This document shows positions 1 through 10,431 of a stretch of DNA of 60,981 bases, piece by piece. Both the position numbers and the translations under genes were made by a program. A model generated the notes under the pieces. That model ran no database searches, had not been told where the DNA came from, and saw only the letters and a list, made by a program, of their open reading frames with translations. Numbering within the stretch: the stretch's first letter is position 1; each line of letters begins with the position of its first letter. The stretch is from an uncultured Pelagibacteraceae bacterium (GTDB taxonomy: Bacteria; Pseudomonadota; Alphaproteobacteria; Pelagibacterales; Pelagibacteraceae), in contig CACECL010000004.1 of assembly GCA_902557995.1 (NCBI GenBank), positions 1-60,981 of the forward strand. The letters are read 5' to 3'.

Positions 1-519
1 CTTAAATCAGGAGTTATAGCAATATCTTTGTCTTTAGCATTAATGCTGATTTACATTTGGATTAGATTTGAATGGCAGTTTAGTCTAGGTGCAATTTTAG
101 CTTTGTTTCATGACGTAATTGTAACTCTAGGAGTTTTTTCTCTATTTAGTTTAGAAATTAATTTATCAATTATAGCAGCGGTGTTAACAATAGTTGGATA
201 TTCAATGAATGATACGGTAGTTATTTTTGACCGTGTGCGGGAAAATTTAAGAAAATATTCAGATATAAAAATTTTTGAATTAACTAATATTTCAATTAAT
301 GAAACGTTATCAAGAACTATTATAACATCTGCAACTACTTTACTTGCTTTATTAGCGATTTATTTTTTTGGTGGAGAGATATTAAAAGGATTTTCACTTG
401 CAATGATACTCGGTGTTGTTTTTGGAACTTATTCCTCAATTTATATAGCTAATACTGTTTTGGTTAGACTAAGAGTTTCACAAAAAACTGTTCTTAGAGA
501 GGAAGAGGATAAAAAATAA
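1..519 (+). CDS. secF: Protein translocase subunit SecF, C-terminal part (5' end outside window)
   Basis: Inner-membrane subunit of the SecDF complex, which uses the proton gradient to help complete Sec-dependent export. The frame is open from the first base, so the N-terminal part is missing; about 172 residues remain. Visible are several hydrophobic helices, the SecF-type stretch SMNDTVVIFDRVRENLR (ORF residues about 58-74), and a final helix pair ending in a basic tail. The family is normally about 300 aa. The next gene is convergent and starts its stop 2 bp away. SecD would be expected just upstream, outside the window. Confidence 0.93.
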   Translation, partial: LKSGVIAISLSLALMLIYIWIRFEWQFSLGAILALFHDVIVTLGVFSLFSLEINLSIIAAVLTIVGYSMNDTVVIFDRVRENLRKYSDIKIFELTNISINETLSRTIITSATTLLALLAIYFFGGEILKGFSLAMILGVVFGTYSSIYIANTVLVRLRVSQKTVLREEEDKK

Positions 520-520
520 T

Positions 521-1123
521 TTAATATAAATTCTGAGCTATTACCATTGTAAGTAACATTGGTAATGATAACAAAGTATTTGTTCTTGAGAATAGCATTG
601 CAGTTTTGGCTGATTTAGCTTTTGTTTCTGGATCACTCTCAACTATTCCTAATGCTCTTTTTTGATTTGGCCAAATTACAAACCATACATTAAATGCCAT
701 TATAATTCCAAGCCACATACCAATACCAATTGCAGTATGTTTAGGTACACCTGACCCAAGACTTAAAGTCATTGCATCATGAAGATATCCATTAAGATAA
801 GCAAGAATTAAACCTGAAAGAACAGTTAACGCTGCAGCCCATCTAAAATAAAATAATGCAGCAGGAGCAATTACTTTGCCAATGGCTGGTTTTTGTTCAT
901 CTGGAATTTTTCCCATGTTTGGAATTTGTACAAAATTGAAATACCACAATAATCCAATCCACATAATTGCAACAATCACATGTATATATCTAAACAACCA
1001 GCTCCAGAATAATGTATCAATAGCTATCCCATCGTTTAAATAAAATAATCCTAAAAACAATATTAATGCTAACGCAAGTGATGTGTGAATTGTTTTTGAT
1101 AATGATGACAACAAATTACTCAT
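521..1123 (-). CDS. PuuD-like (urate oxidase N-terminal domain) membrane protein without cytochrome c
   Basis: A 200-aa multi-pass membrane protein resembling the membrane domain of PuuD-type urate hydroxylases. About five hydrophobic helices are seen. Histidines lie in or near helices (FRYIHVIVAIMWIGLLWYFNF and GVPKHTAIGIGMWLG), compatible with haem or metal binding. Full PuuD proteins carry a C-terminal cytochrome c with CxxCH; none is present here, so urate oxidation cannot be concluded. It is a single gene between convergent secF and uvrA. Family assignment is from overall pattern; the biochemical role is open. Confidence 0.65.
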   Translation of the reverse strand: MSNLLSSLSKTIHTSLALALILFLGLFYLNDGIAIDTLFWSWLFRYIHVIVAIMWIGLLWYFNFVQIPNMGKIPDEQKPAIGKVIAPAALFYFRWAAALTVLSGLILAYLNGYLHDAMTLSLGSGVPKHTAIGIGMWLGIIMAFNVWFVIWPNQKRALGIVESDPETKAKSAKTAMLFSRTNTLLSLPMLLTMVIAQNLY

Positions 1124-1173
1124 GATTCTCTATAACTATACACTACTTTTTTGATATTTTTAAGTTGTTAAAT

Positions 1174-4026
1174 CTAGGCTAATAGAGGTTTTAAAAATTG
1201 ACCGGTATAACTATCCTTAACTTTGCATACTTCTTCAGGTTTTCCTTCGGCGACAATATTTCCACCTTTTACACCACCCTCAGGACCCATATCCACAATG
1301 TAATCTGCTGTTTTAATTACATCTAGATTATGTTCAATGACAACTACTGTGTTCCCAAGTTTTACAAATGTATGAAGTATTTCTAAAAGTTTTTTAATAT
1401 CATGTTGATGCAAACCTGTGGTTGGTTCATCTAAAATATACATAGTTCTTCCTGTTGATCTTTTTGAAAGTTCTTTTGCAAGCTTAATTCGTTGTGCTTC
1501 ACCTCCTGATAGCGTAGTTGCTTGCTGACCAATTTTTATATAACCCAATCCAACTTTTTTAAGAGTTAATAATTTTGTTTTTATGTTAGATATATTTTCA
1601 AAATACTCACACCCCTCATCAACTGACATATCTAAAACATCTGCAATACTTTTGCCTTTAAATTTGATTTCTAAAGTTTCTCTATTGTACCTGGTACCCT
1701 TACATTCATCACACTGTATATAAACATCAGGTAAAAAGTGCATTTCATATGTGATTACACCATCACCCTCACAAGCTTCACATCTACCTCCTTTAACATT
1801 GAAAGAAAATCTTCCTGGTTTATATCCTCTTGTTTTGGACTCTGGTAGGCTTGTAAACCAATCTCTAATAGGCCCAAAGGCTCCTGTATATGTTGCTGGA
1901 TTTGATCTTGGAGTTCTACCAATAGGAGACTGGTCAATATCAATTATTTTATCAATCAATTCTACACCTTTATAACCTTTAAATGATTTGGGTGCTTTTC
2001 TTGCTTTGTTATTTAAAGTTAAATTTAGGGCATGAAATAGAGTTTGTAATATTAAAGTGGATTTACCACTACCTGAGACACCAGTAACACATGTAAATGT
2101 TCCGGTTGGAATTTTAAGATTTACATTGTTTAAATTATTTCCACTTGCACCATTGATTTCTAAAAATCTTCCATTTTTAGCTAACCGTCGTGATTTTGGA
2201 ATTTCAATTGTTTTTTTATTAGCAAGATACTGTCCAGTAATACTATTTTTATCTTTTTTAATTTCTTCATATGATCCTTGTGCTGTTATCTCACCACCAT
2301 TACTTCCAGCTTCAGGGCCAAGATCAATAATATGATCTGCATTTTCCATTGTTTCTGTGTCATGCTCAACAACAATAACGGTATTGCCAAGATCTCGTAA
2401 TCTTTTTAATGCATTTATAAGCTTCACATTATCTTTTTGGTGTAATCCAATTGAAGGCTCATCCAACACATATAATACACCTGTTAAACCAGATCCAATT
2501 TGCGAAGCTAATCTTATTCTTTGAGCTTCACCTCCTGATAATGTCCCAGATTCTCTTGATAGTGTTAGATAATCTAATCCAACATTAAGTAGAAAATTTA
2601 ATCTTTCATTAATTTCTTTTAGAACATGTTCAGCTATTTTAAATTGTCTTTTATCAAGGTTATTTTCTAAATTTTTAAACCATTCTGCTGCATCTAAAAT
2701 AGATTTTTTTGTTACTTCACTAATATTAAGATCATTAATTTTTACACATAATGCTTCCTCTTTTAATCTGTCACCATTACAGGCTTCACATGCAGTATCA
2801 GATTGATATTCAGCTATAGCTTCTCTTTTCCATTCGCTATCAGACTCTAAAAATCTTCGTTCAAGATTATTAATTACACCTTCAAAGGTTTTTTTATAAG
2901 AATATTTCTCGTATCCATCGTCATAATTAAATTTAATCTCATCTTCATCTGAACCATAAAGAATAATATCTTTTATTTTTTTAGGTAATTTTTTCCATTT
3001 TTCATCTAAAGAAAAACCATAATGTTTTGCTAAAGATGCTAAAGTTTGAGCATAATACAATGTGGTTGATTTTGACCAAGGTTCTATTGCTCCATCTGCT
3101 AAACTTTTTCTTTCATCAGGAACAACTAAATTTGGATCAACATTTAACTTCATACCAATTCCTTCACACTCTTCACAAGCTCCATAGGGACTGTTAAATG
3201 AAAAAAGTCTTGGCTCAATTTCCTCGATTGTAAAACCGCTTTCAGGGCATGCAAACTTTGTAGAGTAAATTAATTTTTCAATTTTTCTAAATTTTTGAGG
3301 AAGTGTTTCGTCTTCATATTCTATAAAAACTAAACCGTTAGCTAAATTTACCGCCGTTTCAATACTTTCAGCTAACCTGTTACCAAGTTTTGAATTTAAA
3401 ACTATTCTATCGACTAAGACTGAAATATCGTGTTTAAGTTTTTTATCTAGATTGGGTGATTTTTCTATATCATATAAAACATTATCAATTTTAATTTTTC
3501 TAAAACCTCTTCTTTTGTAACTTAAAATATCTTTTTTATATTCACCTTTACGACCTCTTACTACTGGAGCATAAATATATATTGTTGATTTTTTTGGTAA
3601 TTTTTTAACTAAATCTACTATTTGTGTAATTGTTTGAGAGGTTATTGGCTTACCTGTAAATGGTGAATAGGGGATACCTGCTCTAGCATATAAAACCCTC
3701 ATGTAATCATAAATTTCTGTTACAGTTGCAACAGTAGATCTTGGGTTTTTTGAGGTATTTTTTTGCTCGATTGCAATAGCTGGACTTAATCCCTCTATTA
3801 AATCAACATTTGGTTTTTTCATTTTATCTAAAAATTGACGTGCATAGGCAGATAAACTTTCTACATACCTTCTCTGACCCTCTGCGTATATAGTATCAAA
3901 AGCTAAAGATGATTTTCCTGACCCTGATAGACCTGTTATGACCACAAATTTGTCTTTTGGAATCTCTACAGTAACATTCTTCAAATTATGTTCTTTAGCG
4001 CCCTTAATAACTATCTTTTTCATCAT
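1174..4026 (-). CDS. uvrA: Excinuclease ABC subunit UvrA
   Basis: DNA-damage recognition ATPase of nucleotide excision repair; loads UvrB on lesions. The 950-aa length is typical. Two ABC modules are visible: Walker A GLSGSGKS at residues 32-39 with signature [11 protein letters not shown] and [12 protein letters not shown], and a second Walker [10 protein letters not shown] in the C-terminal half with [11 protein letters not shown] and [11 protein letters not shown]. The inner zinc knuckle CEACNGDRL and the C-terminal [14 protein letters not shown] are present. The first zinc site reads CPES rather than CPxC, so one cysteine is a serine; I believe this occurs in other alphaproteobacteria. 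The start has two consecutive ATG codons (4026 and 4023). Divergent from ssb. Confidence 0.98.
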   Translation of the reverse strand: MMKKIVIKGAKEHNLKNVTVEIPKDKFVVITGLSGSGKSSLAFDTIYAEGQRRYVESLSAYARQFLDKMKKPNVDLIEGLSPAIAIEQKNTSKNPRSTVATVTEIYDYMRVLYARAGIPYSPFTGKPITSQTITQIVDLVKKLPKKSTIYIYAPVVRGRKGEYKKDILSYKRRGFRKIKIDNVLYDIEKSPNLDKKLKHDISVLVDRIVLNSKLGNRLAESIETAVNLANGLVFIEYEDETLPQKFRKIEKLIYSTKFACPESGFTIEEIEPRLFSFNSPYGACEECEGIGMKLNVDPNLVVPDERKSLADGAIEPWSKSTTLYYAQTLASLAKHYGFSLDEKWKKLPKKIKDIILYGSDEDEIKFNYDDGYEKYSYKKTFEGVINNLERRFLESDSEWKREAIAEYQSDTACEACNGDRLKEEALCVKINDLNISEVTKKSILDAAEWFKNLENNLDKRQFKIAEHVLKEINERLNFLLNVGLDYLTLSRESGTLSGGEAQRIRLASQIGSGLTGVLYVLDEPSIGLHQKDNVKLINALKRLRDLGNTVIVVEHDTETMENADHIIDLGPEAGSNGGEITAQGSYEEIKKDKNSITGQYLANKKTIEIPKSRRLAKNGRFLEINGASGNNLNNVNLKIPTGTFTCVTGVSGSGKSTLILQTLFHALNLTLNNKARKAPKSFKGYKGVELIDKIIDIDQSPIGRTPRSNPATYTGAFGPIRDWFTSLPESKTRGYKPGRFSFNVKGGRCEACEGDGVITYEMHFLPDVYIQCDECKGTRYNRETLEIKFKGKSIADVLDMSVDEGCEYFENISNIKTKLLTLKKVGLGYIKIGQQATTLSGGEAQRIKLAKELSKRSTGRTMYILDEPTTGLHQHDIKKLLEILHTFVKLGNTVVVIEHNLDVIKTADYIVDMGPEGGVKGGNIVAEGKPEEVCKVKDSYTGQFLKPLLA

Positions 4027-4114
4027 AATTTTAGTTGCTTTGAGTTAATAAAATTAATATTCAGAAGAATTGTGATATAATTCTAATTAACTAATATAAC
4101 AAATATTAAATATT

Positions 4115-4564
4115 ATGGCTGGAAGTTTAAATAAAGTATTATTAATTGGTCGTTTGGGCGCAGATCCTGAGATTAAGCAAATGGTAAATGGTAAAAGTGT
4201 AGCTAGATTAAGCATTGCAACAAGTCAATCCTGGAAAGATAAAAATACAGGTGAAAGAAAAGAAAAAACCGAGTGGCACCGTATAGTTGTATTTAACGAA
4301 GGTTTAGTAAATGTTGTTCAACAATACTTAAAAAAAGGAGCTCAAGTTTATGTTGAGGGACAACTTACAACAAGAAAATGGAAAGATGAACAATCAGGAC
4401 AAGACAAATATTCAACTGAAATAGTTATACAAGGATATAATTCTTCACTCACGATGTTGGGCGGGGGAAATTCTGTTAGTGGAATACAAAATGACACAAC
4501 TCAACAAAATAACATTGAGGATTCTTCACAAGTGTCAGATATGGATGATGAAATTCCATTTTAA
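4115..4564 (+). CDS. ssb: Single-stranded DNA-binding protein
   Basis: Tetrameric OB-fold protein that coats single-stranded DNA in replication and repair. The N-terminal 110 residues show the SSB fold ([39 protein letters not shown]). A short Gln/Asn/Ser-rich linker follows, and the acidic tip MDDEIPF (143-149) is the conserved protein-docking tail. It sits 5 bp before gyrA and is divergent from uvrA, the classic uvrA/ssb arrangement. Confidence 0.98.
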   Translation: MAGSLNKVLLIGRLGADPEIKQMVNGKSVARLSIATSQSWKDKNTGERKEKTEWHRIVVFNEGLVNVVQQYLKKGAQVYVEGQLTTRKWKDEQSGQDKYSTEIVIQGYNSSLTMLGGGNSVSGIQNDTTQQNNIEDSSQVSDMDDEIPF

Positions 4565-4569
4565 CTTCT

Positions 4570-7149
4570 ATGAAAAATACTGAAGAGTTTAAAGATAAAA
4601 ATATAAAATTAATCTCAATGCATGATGAGATGAGCTCATCATATCTTTCTTATGCAATGAGTGTAATTGTAAGTCGTGCACTTCCAGATGTAAGAGATGG
4701 GTTAAAACCTGTTCATAGAAGAATTTTGTATGCAATGTATAAAGGTGGATACGATTGGTCTAAACAATTTAGAAAATCTGCAAGAATAGTTGGAGATGTT
4801 ATTGGTAAATATCATCCTCATGGAGATCAGTCTGTCTATGATGCTTTGGTAAGAATGGTACAAGATTTCTCTATGAGTCTACCCTTGATTCAAGGGCAAG
4901 GAAATTTTGGTTCTATAGATGGAGATCCTGCTGCAGCAATGAGATATACCGAAACTCGCTTGTCAAAAGTTTCTCAATATTTAATTGATGATATTGAAAA
5001 AAATACAATTTCTTTCAAAAGCAATTATGATGAAACTGAGAAAGAACCTAGTGTTTTACCAGCACAGTTTCCAAATTTATTAGTAAATGGAGCCGGCGGT
5101 ATAGCTGTTGGTATGGCAACAAGTATACCTCCTCACAATTTAGGTGAAATTATTGATGGTACTTTGGCCTTAATAGATAATAAAGAGATTAAAATTAGAG
5201 AGTTAATGAAACATATACCTGGTCCAGATTTTCCAACAGGTGGTGTAATTATAGGTAAAGATATAATTAAACAAGGGTATAACAATGGTAGAGGGTCCTT
5301 TAAGATAAGAGGTGAAATCTCAATCGAACAACAAAAAAATGGTCGTGAAAGGTTGGTAATAACTTCAATACCGTATCAAGTTAACAAATCTGTTTTAAAT
5401 GAAAGGATTGCTCAGTTAGTAAGAGAAAAAAAGATAGAAGGTATAAGAGATATTCGAGATGAATCGAACAGAGAAGGTATTAGGGTAGCAATAGATTTAA
5501 GAAACGGTGTAGAACCTGAAACTATAAAGAGACAATTATATAAAAATACTCAAATAGAGAGTTCGTTTGGTTTTAATACTTTGGCTATTGTTGAGGGAAA
5601 ACCTCAAACGTGTACTTTAAAAGATTTTTTATCTAATTTTTTAACTTTTAGAGAAGATGTAGTCATTAAGAAAACTAAATTTGATCTTCAAAAAGCTGAA
5701 GAACGAGCACATATATTAATCGGATTATCAGTGTCAGTTGAAAATCTAGATAAAATAATAAAAATTATTCGATCATCTAAAACACCCGATGATGCTAAAA
5801 TATCAATTTTAAAAACCAAATGGAAAATAAATAAATCACAAAAATTAATTTCTTTAGTTGAGGGAAAAAAAGGTAAAAACCTTTATTCTTTATCTGAACC
5901 ACAAGTTTTAGCTATATTAGAATTAAGACTTCAAAAATTAACTGCTATAGGAATAAATGAGATCGAAGTTGAAATTAAAAAATTAGCTGAATTAATCACT
6001 AAATATAAAAGGATTATTTCATCAAAAAAAGAACTTTTAAAAGTAATCAGTGAAGAACTAAAAAATATCAAAGAGAAATTTGCTATACCAAGAAGAACTA
6101 AAATTATAGATGCTGTTTTAAATTATGATATTGAGGAAACTATCCAAAAACAATCAGTAATAATTACAGTTACATTGCAAGGATACATAAAAAGAGGTTC
6201 TTTAGATGGAGTAAAAAAACAAAAAAGAGGTGGAAAGGGAAAATCAGGCATAACAACCAGAGATCAAGACTCTGTTGTTCAAACACTATCAGTAAATACT
6301 CATACTTCAGTTCTCTTCTATTCTACTGAGGGTTTAGTTTACAAGATTAAAGCATGGAAAATCCCAGAGGGCTCATCATCATCAAAAGGGAAGTCTTTAT
6401 TTAATATTTTACCCTTAAAGAGTCACCAAGCTATAAGCTCAATCATGCCAATGCCTGAAGAGGAAACAGACCTAAAAAATTATCAAATAATTTTTGCTAC
6501 AGCACAGGGAAAAGTAAGAAAAAATAGTTTAGAAGATTTTTCATCAATTAATGCATCTGGAAAAATTGCAATGAAATTAGATAATAATGATAAAATCGTA
6601 GGTGTTAAAATTTGTAAAGATGATCAAGATGTAATTTTAAGCACAAAATTTGGAAAATGTATAAGATTTGAAGCTAAGAAACTAAGAGTTTTTAAAGGTA
6701 GATCCTCTAAAGGAATTAAAGGTATAGATCTAGCATCAAATGATCAAATAGTATCTTTATCAGTTATAGATAACGATAAAATTAATAAAAACGGAAAAAA
6801 ATCAAAAGATGAAAAATCTGAATTAAAAGCAAGAGAGAAATTTGTCTTATCAATAAGTGAGAATGGTTATGGTAAAAAGACCTCACATACAGATTACAGA
6901 GTTACTAACAGAGGTGGTAAAGGCATTATAGGAATAGTAAATTCACCAAGAAATGGGAATATTACTTCATCATTTCCTGTTTTTGAAGGTGATGAAATTT
7001 TAATTTCTACTAACAAAGGTAGGGTTATAAGAGTTGCAGTTAAAGAAATTAGAACTGCAGGCAGAAATACCCAAGGTGTTAGGATAATTAAGTTATCAGG
7101 AGAAGAAAAAGTTGTTTCGGCAATTAAAATTGATGATAATTTAATTTAA
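4570..7149 (+). CDS. gyrA: DNA gyrase subunit A
   Basis: Breakage-reunion subunit of gyrase, introducing negative supercoils with GyrB. Catalytic Tyr126 lies in [10 protein letters not shown]. The GyrA box QKRGGKG within the C-terminal beta-pinwheel separates it from ParC. The quinolone-binding stretch reads [10 protein letters not shown] (83-92... numbering from this start), so the position equivalent to E. coli Ser83 is Gln87, while the Asp87 equivalent is kept as Asp91. Starts 5 bp after ssb; its stop overlaps the coaD start (TAATG). Confidence 0.97.
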   Translation: MKNTEEFKDKNIKLISMHDEMSSSYLSYAMSVIVSRALPDVRDGLKPVHRRILYAMYKGGYDWSKQFRKSARIVGDVIGKYHPHGDQSVYDALVRMVQDFSMSLPLIQGQGNFGSIDGDPAAAMRYTETRLSKVSQYLIDDIEKNTISFKSNYDETEKEPSVLPAQFPNLLVNGAGGIAVGMATSIPPHNLGEIIDGTLALIDNKEIKIRELMKHIPGPDFPTGGVIIGKDIIKQGYNNGRGSFKIRGEISIEQQKNGRERLVITSIPYQVNKSVLNERIAQLVREKKIEGIRDIRDESNREGIRVAIDLRNGVEPETIKRQLYKNTQIESSFGFNTLAIVEGKPQTCTLKDFLSNFLTFREDVVIKKTKFDLQKAEERAHILIGLSVSVENLDKIIKIIRSSKTPDDAKISILKTKWKINKSQKLISLVEGKKGKNLYSLSEPQVLAILELRLQKLTAIGINEIEVEIKKLAELITKYKRIISSKKELLKVISEELKNIKEKFAIPRRTKIIDAVLNYDIEETIQKQSVIITVTLQGYIKRGSLDGVKKQKRGGKGKSGITTRDQDSVVQTLSVNTHTSVLFYSTEGLVYKIKAWKIPEGSSSSKGKSLFNILPLKSHQAISSIMPMPEEETDLKNYQIIFATAQGKVRKNSLEDFSSINASGKIAMKLDNNDKIVGVKICKDDQDVILSTKFGKCIRFEAKKLRVFKGRSSKGIKGIDLASNDQIVSLSVIDNDKINKNGKKSKDEKSELKAREKFVLSISENGYGKKTSHTDYRVTNRGGKGIIGIVNSPRNGNITSSFPVFEGDEILISTNKGRVIRVAVKEIRTAGRNTQGVRIIKLSGEEKVVSAIKIDDNLI

Positions 7150-7643
7150 TGAGTAAAATAGCAATTTATCCTGGAACATTTGATCCAATTACTTTTGGAC
7201 ACATAGATGTAATAAAAAAATCATTAAAATTATTTGATAAGATAGTAGTAGGTGTCTCAGACGAAAGTAACAAAGATTATTTATTTAGTTCTGATGAAAG
7301 AATAGAAATAGTAAATAAAGCTTTATTTAAAGATCTAAAGTTAAATAAAAAAAAGGTAAAAGTTGTTTCTTTTGGATCTTTAACTACTGATTTATGTAAA
7401 AAATATAAATCAAACATAATTTTAAGAGGATTAAGAGCTGTATCTGATTTTGAATACGAATTTCAGTTAGCTGGTATGAATAGAAAATTGAACCAAAATA
7501 TAGAAACAATTTTTTTAATGTCTGATGTAGAAAATCAAATCATTTCATCAAGATTTGTTAAAGAGATTGTTAAATTAAAAGGTGATATAAAAAAATTTAC
7601 TACAAAAAGCACAATTAAATCATTAAAAGATAAATATGAATAA
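7149..7643 (+). CDS. coaD: Phosphopantetheine adenylyltransferase
   Basis: Transfers AMP from ATP to 4'-phosphopantetheine, the penultimate step of CoA synthesis. Nucleotidyltransferase signature YPGTFDPITFGHID with the T/HxGH motif as TFGH at 15-18. The C-terminal ISSRFVKEI matches the ISSTxVRE motif. Length 164 aa is normal. It overlaps the gyrA stop by 1 base and the following PPIase gene by 8 bases, so it is probably translated in the same operon. Confidence 0.96.
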   Translation: MSKIAIYPGTFDPITFGHIDVIKKSLKLFDKIVVGVSDESNKDYLFSSDERIEIVNKALFKDLKLNKKKVKVVSFGSLTTDLCKKYKSNIILRGLRAVSDFEYEFQLAGMNRKLNQNIETIFLMSDVENQIISSRFVKEIVKLKGDIKKFTTKSTIKSLKDKYE

Positions 7644-8196
7644 AATTTTTATTAAAATACTGATTTTGTTTTTTTTAATTACTAATCAATCAATAGCTGA
7701 GGAGAATATAATGATATTAAAATTAAAAGATGGTGATGTTAAAATTGAATTATTCGAAGATGTTGCACCAAATCATGTAAAAAGAATTAAGGAATTAGCA
7801 AATAGTGGTAAATACGATAACGTTGTTTTTCACAGAGTTATAGATGGATTCATGGCTCAAACAGGAGATGTAAAATTTGGTAATTCAGAGTCTAAAGATT
7901 TTGATCTTAGAAGAGCAGGCATGGGTGGTTCTGACTTCCCAGATTTAAAGCAAGAATTCAATAGTTTACCACATGATAGAGGTACTTTATCAATGGCAAG
8001 AGCTCAAGACCCTGATAGTGCAAACAGCCAATTCTTTATTTGTTTTCAGCCAGCCCCTTTTTTAGATCGACAATATACAGTTTTTGGAAAAGTAATAGAA
8101 GGAATGGAATTGGTTGATAAAATCAAAAGAGGTGACCAAAACAATAATGGTGCTGTTACTGATCCAGATAAAATTATTAGTTTCAAATCTCTATAA
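7636..8196 (+). CDS. ppiB: Exported cyclophilin-type peptidyl-prolyl cis-trans isomerase
   Basis: Speeds proline isomerisation during folding, probably in the periplasm. Residues 1-21 form a signal peptide (Lys, hydrophobic core, ending near IAEEN). The cyclophilin fold follows: FHRVIDGFMAQTGD, RGTLSMARAQDPDSANSQFFI and FLDRQYTVFGKVIEGMEL contain the usual active-site Arg, Phe, Met and Gln residues. It lies in the gyrA-coaD-tgt operon, overlapping coaD by 8 bp. Confidence 0.93.
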   Translation: MNKIFIKILILFFLITNQSIAEENIMILKLKDGDVKIELFEDVAPNHVKRIKELANSGKYDNVVFHRVIDGFMAQTGDVKFGNSESKDFDLRRAGMGGSDFPDLKQEFNSLPHDRGTLSMARAQDPDSANSQFFICFQPAPFLDRQYTVFGKVIEGMELVDKIKRGDQNNNGAVTDPDKIISFKSL

Positions 8197-8204
8197 TTTT
8201 TTTA

Positions 8205-9317
8205 ATGGCATTAAAAAAATTTGCCTTTAACGTTTTAAAAAAAGATAAATTTGCTAGGTGTGGTTTAATTGAGACCCATCGTGGAAATATATTTACTCCA
8301 GCATTTATGCCTGTTGGAACACAAGCTACAGTAAAAGCTTGTACGATAGATGATATAAAAAAAACTGGATCAGAAATAATACTTTCAAACACATATCATT
8401 TAATGATACGTCCAGGTGTTGAAAGAATTAAATCTGCTGGTGGTCTCCATGAATTTATGAATTGTGATTTACCTATTTTAACTGACTCTGGTGGATTTCA
8501 AGTTATGTCTTTGTCAAAATTAAATAAAATTGATAGAGAGAAGGGCGCTATATTTAACTCTCATGTTGATGGAAAAAAATTTTACTTAAGTCCCGAAGAG
8601 AGTATCCGAATTCAGTTGGGTTTAAATTCTGATATTGTGATGATTATGGACGAGTGCCCAAAAAAAACTAATGATTATAATGTAATAAAAAAATCTATGG
8701 ATTTATCACTATACTGGGCAGAAAGATCTAAAGTTGCATTTGGAAATAATCCACATAAAGCTTTATTTGGTATAGTCCAAGGAGGTCTTTTTAAAGATTT
8801 AAGATTAAAATCTCTTCAAGAGTTAATTAAAATTGGTTTTGATGGGTATGCTCTCGGAGGATTAGCAGTAGGAGAAACTCAAAATGAAATGTTTAACGTT
8901 TTAGATGATATTAAGGAAAACTTACCTATTGAAAAACCACACTATTTAATGGGTGTTGGAACACCATCAGATATTTTGGGTGCTGTAAAAAGAGGTATAG
9001 ATATGTTTGACTGTGTATTGCCTACTAGATCTGGCAGAACAGGTTTGGCTTTTACATGGCAGGGAAGAATCAATATTAAAAATAACAAATATCAAAATGA
9101 TAACACGCCACTTGATCCAAATTGTAAAAATCTTAATTTAAATAAATATTCAAAAAATTATTTAAATCACTTATTTAATACAAATGAAATTCTTGCCTCA
9201 ATGTTGCTTACTCTAAATAATATTAATTTTTATCAAGAATTAATGGCCTCTATCAGAAAAAATATTAATGAAGGCACTTTTGATCAATTTCATGATAAAT
9301 ACATTGATAAGTTGTAG
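8205..9317 (+). CDS. tgt: Queuine/preQ1 tRNA-ribosyltransferase with degenerate zinc site
   Basis: Exchanges guanine-34 of GUN-anticodon tRNAs for preQ1. The TIM-barrel core is complete: LSNTYHLMIRPG, TDSGGFQVMSL (general acid Asp), GGLAVGE, and FDCVLPTRSGRTG with the nucleophilic Asp. The structural zinc motif, normally CxCxxC plus a downstream His, reads DPNCKNLNLNKYS and TLNNINFY: only the first Cys is kept, while the others are Asn, Leu and Asn. At 370 aa the length is normal and the frame is undamaged. Last gene of the ssb-gyrA-coaD-ppi run. Confidence 0.94.
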   Translation: MALKKFAFNVLKKDKFARCGLIETHRGNIFTPAFMPVGTQATVKACTIDDIKKTGSEIILSNTYHLMIRPGVERIKSAGGLHEFMNCDLPILTDSGGFQVMSLSKLNKIDREKGAIFNSHVDGKKFYLSPEESIRIQLGLNSDIVMIMDECPKKTNDYNVIKKSMDLSLYWAERSKVAFGNNPHKALFGIVQGGLFKDLRLKSLQELIKIGFDGYALGGLAVGETQNEMFNVLDDIKENLPIEKPHYLMGVGTPSDILGAVKRGIDMFDCVLPTRSGRTGLAFTWQGRINIKNNKYQNDNTPLDPNCKNLNLNKYSKNYLNHLFNTNEILASMLLTLNNINFYQELMASIRKNINEGTFDQFHDKYIDKL

Positions 9318-9401
9318 AAGCTTTATAGATTTGGTTAAAATTGTCATTTGAAAAAAAATAATAATTCTGTATATAACAATTATTCAATTTGAATAATTTG
9401 G

Positions 9402-9477
<76 letters not shown>

Positions 9478-9486
9478 CTATTTCAA

Positions 9487-10314
9487 TTAACTTATATTAA
9501 TTGGTGGATAATCTAAAATAACCTCATTCATCCATTCATTGAGTTGTTTTATTCTTGTTTCTGATGAGGGGTGAGTACTCATAAATTGAGGAGGCTCTTT
9601 GCCTTTATTGAATTCTTTCATTCTTTCCCAAATTTTTACTGTCTCTCTAATATCGTAACCAGATAAAGATGAAAAAATCATACCTAAATAATCAGCTTCG
9701 CTTTCTTGTTTCCTATTGAAAGGATTCATTATTCCTAATTGTGCCAACATGCCAACAGTATCCATTCCTGTTGTTCTATTAATATCAGATAAAATACCTC
9801 CACTAGCTATATCTATAATTCTAGCTCCTGTGTTTAATAAAACACCTCTGCTAGCTCTCTCAACTGAATGTTTTGCTACTGCATGAGCAACTTCATGACC
9901 CATTATAGCAGCTAATCCATTTTGATTTTGAGTAACATCTAATATACCTGTGTAAACTGCTATTTTACCACCTGGCATACACCATGCATTTCTAACTTTT
10001 TTATTATCAATTAAAATATATTCCCAATCAAAATTTACTGTTGGATCTTTTAAATTAGATCTATAAAAATATTCACTAATCGAATCTTCCATTTTTTTAC
10101 CAATTTCTTTTATTTCATTTAATGTTTTTAAATCATCACTCATTTTTTCTTTTTCTTTAACTTTTTCATAAATTTGGGCTGCCTGTGCATTCAATTTAGC
10201 CTCAGGTATAATTTTTAATTGTTTTCGATCAGTTATTGGAGCAGTAGAACAAGAGTGCAAAAATATACTTCCACATCCACAACCCATATATGTCAAAAAT
10301 TTTCTTCTATCCAT
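9487..10314 (-). CDS. M48-family metallopeptidase, Tat-type lipoprotein
   Basis: Zinc endopeptidase related to LoiP/BepA-type envelope quality-control proteases. The active site HEVAH is at 140-144, with the third ligand in the ESEADYLG helix. The N-terminus MDRRKFLTYMG resembles a twin-arginine signal, followed by the lipobox LHSC with acylated Cys22, so it is probably a periplasmic lipoprotein exported by Tat. The 275-aa length fits the peptidase domain with no added TPR repeats. A stand-alone gene 9 bp from tRNA-Lys and convergent with it. Confidence 0.9.
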   Translation of the reverse strand: MDRRKFLTYMGCGCGSIFLHSCSTAPITDRKQLKIIPEAKLNAQAAQIYEKVKEKEKMSDDLKTLNEIKEIGKKMEDSISEYFYRSNLKDPTVNFDWEYILIDNKKVRNAWCMPGGKIAVYTGILDVTQNQNGLAAIMGHEVAHAVAKHSVERASRGVLLNTGARIIDIASGGILSDINRTTGMDTVGMLAQLGIMNPFNRKQESEADYLGMIFSSLSGYDIRETVKIWERMKEFNKGKEPPQFMSTHPSSETRIKQLNEWMNEVILDYPPINIS

Positions 10315-10345
10315 ATCTACCTAAAATTGATAATAGTATTTTAAC

Positions 10346-10423
10346 ATGAATCTTAATAACAAAATTTTAATTGTATTATTTATCATTGCAATTGTTTTTG
10401 TTGTATACGCTAGTTATAGTTAA
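10346..10423 (+). CDS. Possible 25-aa single-helix membrane microprotein
   Basis: A short open frame, ATG to TAA, in the gap between the M48 peptidase and the DUF502 gene. It would encode MNLNNK followed by about 16 hydrophobic residues and a YASYS tail, a clean type of single transmembrane helix. It stops 8 bp before the DUF502 start, so it could be co-transcribed. No family is recognised and no clear Shine-Dalgarno site is seen; chance cannot be excluded in AT-rich DNA. Confidence 0.3.
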   Translation: MNLNNKILIVLFIIAIVFVVYASYS

Positions 10424-10431
10424 TTTTAAAT

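Noticed and set aside
1751-2335. Plus-strand frames of 74 and 92 codons opposite uvrA
   Set aside because: They are shadows of the strongly supported uvrA frame, with no start signals or recognisable domains.
9484-9503. CAATTAA-CTTATA-TTAATTG hairpin after tRNA-Lys as a terminator
   Set aside because: There is no T-run on either side and the stem is entirely weak pairs apart from its ends; it also lies partly in the M48 peptidase end.
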